Part shown: piece after piece, positions 1 to 6,018 of the stretch | Layout: every line of letters begins with the position of its first letter | Position numbering within the stretch: the first letter of the stretch is position 1 | Assembly (NCBI GenBank): GCA_030606765.1 | Contig: JAUWFX010000068.1 | Span: 1-8,695 of the forward strand | Direction of reading: 5' to 3' | Source: Dehalococcoidia bacterium | GTDB lineage: Bacteria; Chloroflexota; Dehalococcoidia; GIF9; AB-539-J10 | Length of the DNA: 8,695 nucleotides | Notes under the pieces: model-generated | Told to the model about the DNA's origin: nothing | Database searches by the model: none | Seen by the model: only the letters and a program-made list of their open reading frames with translations | Made by a program: the position numbers and the translations under genes

Positions 1-1
1 G

Positions 2-1243
2 GGGAAGGCAGCTAAGGCAGCTTCGAGGAAGCTGGCGTTTCTTTCTACGGAAGTTAAGAACAAGGCGTTGCTCAATATTGCTGAATCTCTTATTTATAAA
101 AGAGACGAAATCCTGGCTGCTAACAAAATTGATTATGATGAAGCCAAATCTTCGGGGATGAACGAGGCCATGCTGGACAGGCTCATGCTATCGCCATCCC
201 GCCTTGAGGGCATAGCTCAGGACACAAAAACGGTGGCGGCGCTGCCCGACCCTGTGGGCGAGGTGTTTGACATGCGGACCTTGCCCAATGGTTTACAGAT
301 AAGCAGGAAGCGAGTCCCTCTAGGAGTTATCGGTGCGATATATGAGAGCCGCCCCAATGTTACCATAGACATATCAAGCCTGTGCCTTAAATCAGGCAAT
401 GCCGTCATCCTTCGGGGTGGCAAGGAAACCATAAATTCCAACAAGGCCTTAGCCAAAGTAGCTCAAGAGGCTTGCGCCCAAACTGGCGTGCCCCAAGGGA
501 CAATCCAACTTATTGAGTCCACAGAGCGGACTTTAGTGAACCAAATGCTCCAGATGAAGGGAATAATTGACTTGATAATTCCCCGTGGTGGTGCTGGCTT
601 GATAAAGCTTGTTTCAGAGAATGCCGCTATGCCGGTCCTTAGCGGCGGCATCGGTGTTTGCCATACCTATGTGGACAAGAACGCCGACCTGAATAAGGCG
701 GTAGCTATTGCCTACAATGCCAAAGTTCAGCGCCCAACCGTATGCAATGCTCTCGATTGCATCTTAGTTCATAATCAGATTGCTCAAGCTTACCTGCCTT
801 CCATTGCTAAAGAGTGGGCCAAAGCCGGGGTGGAAATGCACTGCGACGAACAAGCCCTGGCTATACTTAAGCCTGTCCCTTCCTTAAAACTGGTCCCGGC
901 AACACACGAAGACTGGGGAAAGGAATATCTGTCGCTGAAAGCTGCTATTAAGGTGGTTAGCTCTCTGGACGAAGCTTTAGAGCATATTGAGAAATACGGC
1001 TCAGGGCACTCCGAAGCTATCGTTACCGAAGACCATTCGGCAACAACGCGCTTTCTCAACGAAGTGGATGCTGCCTGTGTTTATGCCAATGCCAGCACTC
1101 GCTTCACCGATGGGAGCCAGTTTGGCTTAGGTGCCGAGATAGGCATAAGTACCCAAAAATTTCACGCCCGTGGTCCCATGGCTTTGAAAGAGCTAACCAG
1201 CTACAAGTGGATTATCCTGGGCAGCGGTCAGGTTCGGCCTTAG
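2..1243 (+). CDS. proA: Gamma-glutamyl phosphate reductase (5' partial)
   Basis: ProA reduces gamma-glutamyl phosphate to glutamate-5-semialdehyde with NADPH, the second step of proline synthesis, in the cytosol. The reading frame is open from base 2 (GKAAKAASRKLAFLSTEV...), a typical ProA N-terminal helix, so the gene enters from outside the window and probably lacks only a few codons. The TTG at 68 is an internal leucine codon, not the start. The aldehyde-dehydrogenase-fold signature is clear: GVIGAIYESRPNVT near the nucleotide site, LKSGNAVILRGGKE, IPRGGAGLI, and QRPTVCNA with the catalytic cysteine codon at 743-745. The C-terminal RGPMALKELTSYKW motif is the usual ProA ending. The frame is intact and about family length. 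It converges with the YkoP-like gene 29 bp away. I see no convincing terminator between them, only a weak CCTTA/TAAGG pairing. Usual partner proB is not in the window. Confidence 0.97.
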   Translation, partial: GKAAKAASRKLAFLSTEVKNKALLNIAESLIYKRDEILAANKIDYDEAKSSGMNEAMLDRLMLSPSRLEGIAQDTKTVAALPDPVGEVFDMRTLPNGLQISRKRVPLGVIGAIYESRPNVTIDISSLCLKSGNAVILRGGKETINSNKALAKVAQEACAQTGVPQGTIQLIESTERTLVNQMLQMKGIIDLIIPRGGAGLIKLVSENAAMPVLSGGIGVCHTYVDKNADLNKAVAIAYNAKVQRPTVCNALDCILVHNQIAQAYLPSIAKEWAKAGVEMHCDEQALAILKPVPSLKLVPATHEDWGKEYLSLKAAIKVVSSLDEALEHIEKYGSGHSEAIVTEDHSATTRFLNEVDAACVYANASTRFTDGSQFGLGAEIGISTQKFHARGPMALKELTSYKWIILGSGQVRP

Positions 1244-1272
1244 CCTTCGTACCATTAAGGATGAAAACAGCA

Positions 1273-1851
1273 TCACGAGACCGAGCCGTGTATTCTCAAG
1301 AGTTCGGCCCGGGAGAGCCAAACCGCCTTAACCTTCACGGATTTACGAGAGGTGATATGCCTCTTAAACCAGGGGACATGATGAGACTGCATTAGTGCGG
1401 TGATGTGGAGTCGGGCCAGCTTTATCCTCAGGGTGTTCGACAAATTAATGACCTGGAATCCCAACCGACTAGCGTGAGCATGAAAGGGAGTCCAGCCATA
1501 CACTGCCACGATGCCACCATATTTTCCATCGGCTACTTCTGTGGCCAGGAGTTGCAAGCCGTCCTTGAAGTAGTAGAAGAATCCCCGCGGGAAGCCTCTC
1601 ATCCCTGACCCTGAGCTTGACCACAGTCTCTCAGCAATCCAAGCATCATTGAAATGCAGTTTGATGACAGGGTCGCCCGGCCCGACCTCGCAACCGTCCT
1701 CCAGCTTAATAGGACAGCCCTTGTGACGTCTTACCTCAATGCAGATGACGCTGTTTCTTTCCAGAGGCTTGATACCGAGAGCTATTGCATGAACTTTGTT
1801 TATGACGGGCAACAGAGCTCGTATAATAGCTTCTAATAGACGGGATGCCAT
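1273..1851 (-). CDS. YkoP-like domain protein
   Basis: A 192-residue protein resembling Bacillus YkoP and the C-terminal domain found on some polysaccharide deacetylases. Its biochemical role is not established. Visible family-like segments are GIKPLERNSV (26-35), HKGCPIKLEDG (43-53), GDPVIKLHFND (59-69), a central helix, VYGWTPFHAHASRLGF (117-132) and a C-terminal VWLSRAELL (177-185). No signal peptide or clear membrane segment is visible, so it is probably cytosolic or peripheral. The ATG at 1849-1851 is preceded by AAGGTGAT at good spacing, which decides the start. It lies 98 bp downstream of the CapK-like gene on the same strand with no obvious promoter between, so the two are probably co-transcribed. 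The link of YkoP domains to polysaccharide deacetylases hints at cell-envelope glycan work. That is inference. The family call rests on remembered motif spacing rather than an alignment. Confidence 0.72.
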   Translation of the reverse strand: MASRLLEAIIRALLPVINKVHAIALGIKPLERNSVICIEVRRHKGCPIKLEDGCEVGPGDPVIKLHFNDAWIAERLWSSSGSGMRGFPRGFFYYFKDGLQLLATEVADGKYGGIVAVYGWTPFHAHASRLGFQVINLSNTLRIKLARLHITALMQSHHVPWFKRHITSRKSVKVKAVWLSRAELLRIHGSVS

Positions 1852-1886
1852 GTATCACCTTGGGAACTTATTGTCACCGCCTGACC

Positions 1887-1917
1887 ATGCAGCATCTACA
1901 GGCACAGCCTGCTGGAA
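1887..1917 (-). other. Possible stem-loop between the CapK-like and YkoP-like genes
   Basis: The 98-bp intercistronic gap contains nested complementarity. CAGGC (1899-1903) pairs with GCCTG (1907-1911) around a 3-nt loop. An alternative outer pairing joins CAGCA (1890-1894) to TGCTG (1910-1914). There is no T tract after it in either direction, so it does not look like an intrinsic terminator. It could be an RNA processing or stability structure, or chance. Confidence 0.25.
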
Positions 1918-1949
1918 CGCCCGGCAATCCGGCCGCTAATAATCCGCGG

Positions 1950-3347
1950 CTATTGCATTGACTGGTTCACGTTGGAAATGATGTTCTTCCACTTCCCCAT
2001 ATGACGGGAGCGGTCTTCCAGCACGGTCACCAGTTCAACACGAATAGACGGGCGATCAACGCCCAGGGCATGTAACTTCCGTGCCATCTGTTCCCGGACG
2101 CTACTAGCTACGTGTCCATTCCCTTCCTCAAACATCAGTCGCAAGCAGATGCCGTCCGGTTCATGGACCACCTGGTACTGCCGTATATCCGCGAAGCTTT
2201 CCAGAACGTTCCAAAAATGGACAGGATGAACGGCAACCTGTTTCCCCCCTCGACCTTGAAGGTAGAGAACATCGTCATTCCTGCCATTGATGGCAAGAAT
2301 ACGTCGGAATGGCTGGCCACACGGGCACGGCTCCGGAGCCAGTAGCATCATGTCAGATATTTCGTAGCGGATGACGGGCTGAGTGAAGCTGAAGAGACTG
2401 GTGAACAGAATCTTGTGTCCTAGAGTCCCGTCGGGCACAGGGCGGTTGTCCTCATCTACTACCTCAACAATGCCCAAATCTTCGAAGATGTGCATCCCCT
2501 GGCCAGGGTTGCATTCCATAGCGCGGAGTCCCTCCTGAGTGCCATAGATGTCAAAGACAGAACATTGCCATGCAGTCTGGATTTGTCTCCTTAATTCGCT
2601 GGGTAGTGGTTCGCCACCGCCGGCGATAATAGAGGGATTGATATTCAAGCGCCCTTGAAGTTGTTCTGTTACAAGCAGCCCGATCATGGATGGAAAACCT
2701 CGAAGCATATGCGGTTGAAGGGAATTTAACCGCTGAACCAGCTCTTCGATAGGAGCAGTAGCCGGTAGCACGTGAAACTGGTAAAGGCCGATATCCATGC
2801 TCAGGGGGAGGCGATAGCTATCGTGCAGAGGACTGGGAGAGCCGATGGTAACAATGGTGGGGCGTCTCCTTGAGAAGGGAAACATTCCCATCATGGCTGC
2901 AATCCGCATACTCGCCGCCTCTTGAATACTCCACTCCTTTCGATTGAATACTACAACCGTTTTATGCCCGGAGCTACCCGCCGTAGTAAGTACACGATAC
3001 TCGTTCAAGTAATACTCATCCCCGGAAACATGGGCCATATGCTCCTGTAGTTGGGAGAGGCGCAACCGAGGGTCAGTGACAATTTCGTCGAAGTGCTTCA
3101 TGTAGGTTTTTTTGTCCATGATAGGGAAGTCTTGGAGACTATAGGGCGGACCAAGCCGGTGTGTGCTGCAGAACTCGCGGTAAAAGGGAGACCGTTGAGT
3201 TACCCAATCAAGAAGCTTGGCTAGCCGGCGCTGCTGTAACTCCTCAAGTTTGACTCGGGGCCAGCACTCATGTTTGATTAAAGCTTGGCGATAAGCGATG
3301 GCTCGGGCCAGGTCTCCTAAGCGACGTAGTGTGTACGGCTCCCTCAT
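1950..3347 (-). CDS. PaaK/CapK-like adenylate-forming enzyme (phenylacetate-CoA ligase family)
   Basis: A 465-residue member of the phenylacetate-CoA ligase/CapK/coenzyme F390 synthetase branch of the ANL superfamily. These enzymes activate a carboxylate with ATP and pass the acyl group to CoA or another acceptor. The motifs run in order: P-loop TTAGSSGHKT (121-130), GGGEPLP (243-249), YGTQEG (268-273), RYEISD (327-332), CPCGQPFRR (341-349) and GRNDD (355-359), followed by a small C-terminal domain. The substrate cannot be read from sequence. The divergent N-terminus and lack of any phenylacetate catabolic neighbour favour a CapK-like, surface-polymer-type role over phenylacetate degradation. 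The start is the ATG at 3345-3347: the preceding in-frame codon is TGA, so no longer start is possible, and GAGGA lies about 10 nt upstream. A perfect consensus promoter precedes it, and the YkoP-like gene follows. Confidence 0.88.
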   Translation of the reverse strand: MREPYTLRRLGDLARAIAYRQALIKHECWPRVKLEELQQRRLAKLLDWVTQRSPFYREFCSTHRLGPPYSLQDFPIMDKKTYMKHFDEIVTDPRLRLSQLQEHMAHVSGDEYYLNEYRVLTTAGSSGHKTVVVFNRKEWSIQEAASMRIAAMMGMFPFSRRRPTIVTIGSPSPLHDSYRLPLSMDIGLYQFHVLPATAPIEELVQRLNSLQPHMLRGFPSMIGLLVTEQLQGRLNINPSIIAGGGEPLPSELRRQIQTAWQCSVFDIYGTQEGLRAMECNPGQGMHIFEDLGIVEVVDEDNRPVPDGTLGHKILFTSLFSFTQPVIRYEISDMMLLAPEPCPCGQPFRRILAINGRNDDVLYLQGRGGKQVAVHPVHFWNVLESFADIRQYQVVHEPDGICLRLMFEEGNGHVASSVREQMARKLHALGVDRPSIRVELVTVLEDRSRHMGKWKNIISNVNQSMQ

Positions 3348-3360
3348 TCAGTATTGTCCT

Positions 3361-3430
3361 CGAATTACCTTCAGAAGCTTATGTCACCTCCACTGTTCCC
3401 CAAGCGCTCATCGGCTCCAGGTAATCCTCG
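3361..3430 (-). promoter_or_regulatory. Foldable 5' leader of the CapK-like gene
   Basis: The predicted leader between the promoter and the ATG at 3347 is about 114 nt. In it, ATTACCT (3364-3370 on the plus strand) is a perfect inverted repeat of AGGTAAT (3419-3425). CGA (3361-3363) pairs further with TCG (3428-3430) across a 2-nt bulge. The stem would close a 48-nt loop and end next to the GAGGA ribosome-binding site, so folding could affect translation. I do not recognise a known riboswitch class, and there is no terminator-like T tract. Confidence 0.3.
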
Positions 3431-3467
3431 GTTTTAAAAAACTACATCGTAATACTAGGTATTTTGC

Positions 3468-3496
3468 ATTATAAACTGGTCACTAATTGCTGTCAA
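3468..3496 (-). promoter_or_regulatory. Perfect sigma70/sigmaA consensus promoter for the CapK-like gene
   Basis: On the minus strand TTGACA (3491-3496) is followed by exactly 17 bp and then TATAAT (3468-3473). All 12 hexamer positions match consensus at the optimal spacing. The predicted transcription start is near 3461, leaving a leader of about 114 nt before the CapK-like ATG. The site is in the gap after the mscS stop, so the ligase/YkoP unit has its own strong transcription. Confidence 0.85.
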
Positions 3497-3682
3497 GTGC
3501 GTTGGGAATTTTTGCATTGAGAAACACTATTACCAGGATAAGGGACTATCGGAGGAGCAGTCTGGGAAATAGAAAAAGCCTTCTCTTTAGCCCGGGTGGA
3601 TAGCAAAGACATGCTGTATAAGGAGACTTTGAGGACGAAGAGAACTTTGCAAAAAGCAGCAGGCTGAGAATACTTCGTGAGA
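3497..3682. other. Intergenic stretch downstream of mscS without a recognised gene
   Basis: Together with the promoter and leader listed separately, this completes a gap of about 335 bp between mscS and the CapK-like gene. I looked for tRNA-like cloverleaves, a terminator hairpin with T tract, and a credible small ORF. A minus-strand open frame (3493-3723) begins inside the 3' end of mscS and reads like noise. Nothing else is supported. Confidence 0.5.
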
Positions 3683-4561
3683 CTAATCCTCCTTCTTAGG
3701 AAAATCTGGTAAAGGATTGCCAAAATATACTTTGGTATGGGGCCAGGGTATTTCTATACCTTCGGCATCAAAGGCCTTCTTGATGCGAAGCCTCAACTCC
3801 CCCATTACTGCCCAGTGCTTCATGGGTTTAACATCGCCCAAAATCTTGATATCTATTCCGGAGTCGCCCAGATTATTAACCCTCAGCACCTGGGGAGGAC
3901 TTTTAATTACGTTACGCCAGTCTTCATCCTCAGCAAGTTCCTGCCCTACGCGATTTATCACGCTTATGGCATGGTCGAGGTCAGTGTCATATGCTACCGA
4001 GACATCAAGATTGACCCTGGCAAAGTGTCTGGTGAAGTTGCTGGCTGCCCTGATCTCGCCATTGGGCACATGGTGGACTATGCCATCCAGGTCACGGAGC
4101 ACAGTCTTTCTCAAAGTTAATTCCTCCACCAGCCCACCAATATCAGCTACTCTAACTACATCACCCACCCTGTACTGGTTTTCCAAAATGATGAATATGC
4201 CAGCGATGAGGTCTCTTATCAAGTACTGAGCGCCAAAGCCGAGGGCTACGCCGACGATGCCGAAGCCAGCCAGGACTGGCGTAATGTTTACTCCCACCTC
4301 ATCCAGGACCATCATTATGACAACTAGGACAATGAATACCCGCCCCACTCCCTTGAAGATAGATAGAAGGGTATTCGTCCTTTTCTCTACTCCCTCTTTG
4401 CTTTCCTTATACTTGGTCCGGGCTACGCCACGGCGCACAATAGGCGGGAGAAACTTATTTAAGGCGAACCACAGCACAGCTCCCACCACCACTATGACAA
4501 GGATGCGGATGCCATGGTCTATCAACCAAGTGACTACGGTGGCCCAACTCAATTCCGGCAT
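3683..4561 (-). CDS. mscS: Small-conductance mechanosensitive channel (MscS family)
   Basis: A 292-residue MscS-type inner-membrane channel, which as a heptamer opens under membrane tension to release osmolytes during hypo-osmotic shock. Three membrane segments are visible: about 17-38 (IRILVIVVVGAVLWFAL), 72-90 (VGRVFIVLVVIMMVLDEV) and the pore-lining TM3 at about 95-125 (VLAGFGIVGVALGFGAQYLI). TM3 carries the Gly/Ala pattern of the family and runs into ENQYRVGDVVRV, the start of the beta domain. PNGEI (166-170) and the terminal EGIEIPWPHTKVYF are also typical. Length is close to the E. coli MscS core, with no large extra domain. The ATG at 4559-4561 has GGAGGT 5 nt upstream, which fixes the start. 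The helical-paralog gene lies upstream on the same strand. I could not find a convincing dedicated promoter, so it may be read through from upstream. Confidence 0.95.
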   Translation of the reverse strand: MPELSWATVVTWLIDHGIRILVIVVVGAVLWFALNKFLPPIVRRGVARTKYKESKEGVEKRTNTLLSIFKGVGRVFIVLVVIMMVLDEVGVNITPVLAGFGIVGVALGFGAQYLIRDLIAGIFIILENQYRVGDVVRVADIGGLVEELTLRKTVLRDLDGIVHHVPNGEIRAASNFTRHFARVNLDVSVAYDTDLDHAISVINRVGQELAEDEDWRNVIKSPPQVLRVNNLGDSGIDIKILGDVKPMKHWAVMGELRLRIKKAFDAEGIEIPWPHTKVYFGNPLPDFPKKED

Positions 4562-4596
4562 TTGCTACCTCCGTTGTTCTACACTTTCTACACAGA

Positions 4597-4818
4597 TTAA
4601 CTCTGTATTATTTTAAACAAATTGCACACATAATCATAGCGTGGCAAATAAGGAAGGAATTGCACCATTGTTTTCCACATAGCAACGTAGGGATGCTTAC
4701 TAAGGACTTCGGCATCGGTAACTGAGACTGGTGTCTTCACATATCGAGGCATGACATTCAACATGAAAACATTTATGTTGATACTGCACTGTGACCAAGT
4801 ATCAAACAAAACAATCAT
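4597..4818 (-). CDS. Doubtful 73-codon ORF overlapping the end of paralog copy 1
   Basis: An open frame from an ATG at 4816-4818, 17 bp inside the 3' end of the copy 1 paralog, to a TAA 35 bp before the mscS start. I do not recognise the product. The first third is read from the conserved trailing flank of the duplicated unit and looks like noise. The section RYVKTPVSVTDAEVLSKHPY has a more protein-like composition. The GAGAGA before the ATG is too close to be a good ribosome site. The segment could be the remnant of an older gene cut off by the duplication, a small translationally coupled gene, or chance. No membrane segment or known motif is seen. Confidence 0.22.
   Translation of the reverse strand: MIVLFDTWSQCSININVFMLNVMPRYVKTPVSVTDAEVLSKHPYVAMWKTMVQFLPYLPRYDYVCNLFKIIQS
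4778..4805 (-). other. Inverted repeat at the stop codon of paralog copy 1
   Basis: TTGATACT (4778-4785) and AGTATCAA (4798-4805) form a perfect 8-bp inverted repeat around a 12-nt loop. Three more pairs are possible across a one-base bulge. The right arm is part of the conserved trailing flank shared with copy 2; the left arm is found only here. The stem contains the copy 1 TGA stop (4802-4804). There is no U tract behind it, so it is not a typical intrinsic terminator, but it could slow or process the transcript. Confidence 0.4.
4786..4810. repeat. Trailing direct repeat, copy 1 (25 bp)
   Basis: These 25 bases (beginning GCACTGTGACCAAG on the plus strand) are identical to 5430-5454. They lie across the end of paralog copy 1 and past its stop. 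Exact identity in mostly non-coding DNA, beside much more diverged coding sequence, marks the downstream edge of a duplicated unit. Confidence 0.9.
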
Positions 4819-5371
4819 TTCTCTCTATTTCGAGACGGTCAAGTACTTCCATTAGGGTTTTGAGGGATTTCTCTAAATATAGGTTTATTTGGAATTGAGC
4901 AATGGTTTTTAGGGGCCCTTGACCGTGAAGATTATTTTGTATCAAGTATGCAAGACCATATGGATTCTTTTTAGTTGCTTCACTGTATTCATTGTACTTG
5001 AATTCAAGGGATTCAATCCACTGCTCAAAGTCCTCACCAGTGTCTTTGATGATGCGGTCGAAAAACTGTCTGTGGAAGATATTCAAGCAATCAGTTCGTT
5101 GGTCCGCATCTTTTAACTTGACATCACAAGCAAGGACTACTATCCATAGATTCAATGGCAGTAGCTCATCAAGTAATGTCATGAGCTGTTCTGAGTTTGA
5201 AAGATTAAGTTCGAATAGTTCCTTCGCCTCTCTGGAATCTAAAGGGGCTTCACTTGTTAAATCAAGAACTCTAGCATCTTGTTTTACCGTCTTAACGCTG
5301 ATTTGGATGGCAACCCAGTGCAGCAAGGACTCGACGAACTCTTCCTTCGATACTTTTACTTTTTTTGACAC
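4802..5371 (-). CDS. Helical protein of unknown function, paralog copy 1
   Basis: A 189-residue protein that I cannot assign to a named family. Its closest visible relative is the next gene upstream, copy 2, roughly 45% identical by eye with an identical first 14 residues (MSKKVKVSKEEFVE). The conserved core reads LNLWIVV (near 73-79), a Cys-Lys-Lys-Asp stretch, CLNIFHRQFFDRIIKDTGED and EQWIESLEFKYNEY. The composition suggests an all-helical, soluble cytosolic protein, with no signal peptide or membrane segment. Translation starts at a GTG (5369-5371); no ATG or TTG lies between it and the upstream in-frame TGA. The ribosome site is weak (AGTGAG). Copy 1 carries about seven extra residues before LNLWIVV and a five-residue C-terminal extension, because the codon aligned with the copy 2 stop is AGA here. 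It sits 92 bp behind copy 2. Confidence 0.75.
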   Translation of the reverse strand: MSKKVKVSKEEFVESLLHWVAIQISVKTVKQDARVLDLTSEAPLDSREAKELFELNLSNSEQLMTLLDELLPLNLWIVVLACDVKLKDADQRTDCLNIFHRQFFDRIIKDTGEDFEQWIESLEFKYNEYSEATKKNPYGLAYLIQNNLHGQGPLKTIAQFQINLYLEKSLKTLMEVLDRLEIERNDCFV

Positions 5372-5383
5372 TGTATACTCACT
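5355..5383. repeat. Leading direct repeat, copy 1 (29 bp)
   Basis: Identical over 29 bases to 5990-6018. It covers the first codons of paralog copy 1, its GTG start and 12 bases of upstream DNA containing the palindrome GTATAC and the AGTGAG ribosome-site-like sequence. The identity stops abruptly upstream at 5384, which marks the leading edge of the duplicated unit. Confidence 0.9.
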
Positions 5384-5423
5384 ATATCAAATCTCATCAG
5401 CAACACCATATAGCCCAATTGTT

Positions 5424-5433
5424 GTGCTAGCAC
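5424..5433. repeat. 10-bp palindrome GTGCTAGCAC at a repeat edge
   Basis: A perfect palindrome straddling the outer boundary of the trailing repeat of copy 2 (repeat starts at 5430). Half of it is spacer sequence unique to this junction. It may be a protein-binding or recombination trace, or chance; there is no loop, so it is not an RNA hairpin. Confidence 0.35.
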
Positions 5434-5454
5434 TGTGACCAAGTATCAAACAAA
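5430..5454. repeat. Trailing direct repeat, copy 2 (25 bp)
   Basis: Identical to 4786-4810 and located 9 bp past the stop codon of paralog copy 2, so wholly non-coding here. Its perfect conservation in non-coding DNA is the clearest sign that the unit's ends are maintained or recently copied. Confidence 0.9.
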
Positions 5455-5463
5455 GTACTAATT

Positions 5464-6006
5464 TCACTCTATCTCAAATTCGTCAAGTGTCTTCGCTAGA
5501 GCCTTTATCCCCTCTCCCACATAGATAACTATCTGCAAATTCGTAAGAGCACCTGGGTAGCATTCACCATGAAGATTCCTGTGAACTAGATTTCCGAAAG
5601 CCATTAGGTCTTTGCCTGTGCATGTCTTCATTGCCTCCCTATATTCATCATGCTTAACTTCCAGAAACTCCATCCACTGCTCATAGTCCTCAACAGTGTC
5701 TTTTAGAATCTCGTCGAAAAATCGTTTGTTAAAAATATCCAAGCAATTATTTAGCTGCTCTACATCTTTGAACTTGCCTTCGCAAACTACAACTACTATC
5801 CATAGATTCAATGCGGTAAGCTCTAAATGAAGTTTACTGAGTTCTTCCCTCTTTGATAGGTTTAGCCCGAACATCTCCTTCCCCTTGTGCATCAAATCGA
5901 TAGCTTTTGCATCGTGCTTTATTCCCTTTCTACTAAGATGCATCGCAACCCAGCCCATCAAGAATTCGACAAACTCTTCCTTTGAAACCTTTACTTTTTT
6001 TGACAC
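5464..6006 (-). CDS. Helical protein of unknown function, paralog copy 2
   Basis: A 180-residue unrecognised protein, paralogous to copy 1. Shared features are the N-terminal MSKKVKVSKEEFVE, LNLWIVVVVCEGKFKD (66-81), CLDIFNKRFFDEILKDTVEDYEQW (88-111, abutting) and a late NLHGE segment. It looks soluble and helical, with many Lys and Glu and several conserved Trp and Phe residues, as in a partner-binding protein; no catalytic motif is visible. Translation starts at GTG (6004-6006), and an in-frame TGA 15 nt upstream excludes a longer start without an alternative initiator. The upstream HNH gene ends only 7 nt before it, so the two are almost certainly co-transcribed and probably translationally coupled. 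The function is unknown. A nuclease-associated or immunity-like role is only an inference from position. Confidence 0.78.
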   Translation of the reverse strand: MSKKVKVSKEEFVEFLMGWVAMHLSRKGIKHDAKAIDLMHKGKEMFGLNLSKREELSKLHLELTALNLWIVVVVCEGKFKDVEQLNNCLDIFNKRFFDEILKDTVEDYEQWMEFLEVKHDEYREAMKTCTGKDLMAFGNLVHRNLHGECYPGALTNLQIVIYVGEGIKALAKTLDEFEIE

Positions 6007-6018
6007 TGTATACTCACT
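5990..6018. repeat. Leading direct repeat, copy 2 (29 bp)
   Basis: Identical to 5355-5383. Its outer bases include the TGA stop codon of the HNH gene (6014-6016), so the upstream gene's last codon lies in the duplicated unit. The match ends two bases inside the HNH coding sequence. Confidence 0.9.

Noticed and set aside
1244..1272. Bidirectional terminator between proA and the YkoP-like gene
   Set aside because: Only a weak 5-bp CCTTA/TAAGG pairing is present, without a T tract on either side.
1405..1836. Plus-strand open frames of 67 and 60 codons
   Set aside because: Both are shadows of the YkoP-like gene on the minus strand.
3493..3723. Minus-strand 76-codon open frame behind mscS
   Set aside because: It starts inside the mscS 3' end, has no ribosome site, and its composition does not look like a protein.
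3717..4229. Plus-strand 170-codon open frame
   Set aside because: It lies wholly antisense to a well-supported mscS gene and has a Ser/Thr/Leu-rich shadow composition.
4992..5438. Plus-strand 148-codon open frame
   Set aside because: It is antisense to paralog copy 1, which has a close paralog next door supporting the minus strand.
4786..5454. Integron-type attC sites or a CRISPR-like array at the 25-bp and 29-bp repeats
   Set aside because: The repeats lack the GTTRRRY/RYYYAAC core pair, occur only twice each, and flank genes rather than short regular spacers.
4786..6018. Insertion sequence or transposon
   Set aside because: There is no transposase-like protein, the repeats are direct rather than terminal inverted, and no target duplication is visible.
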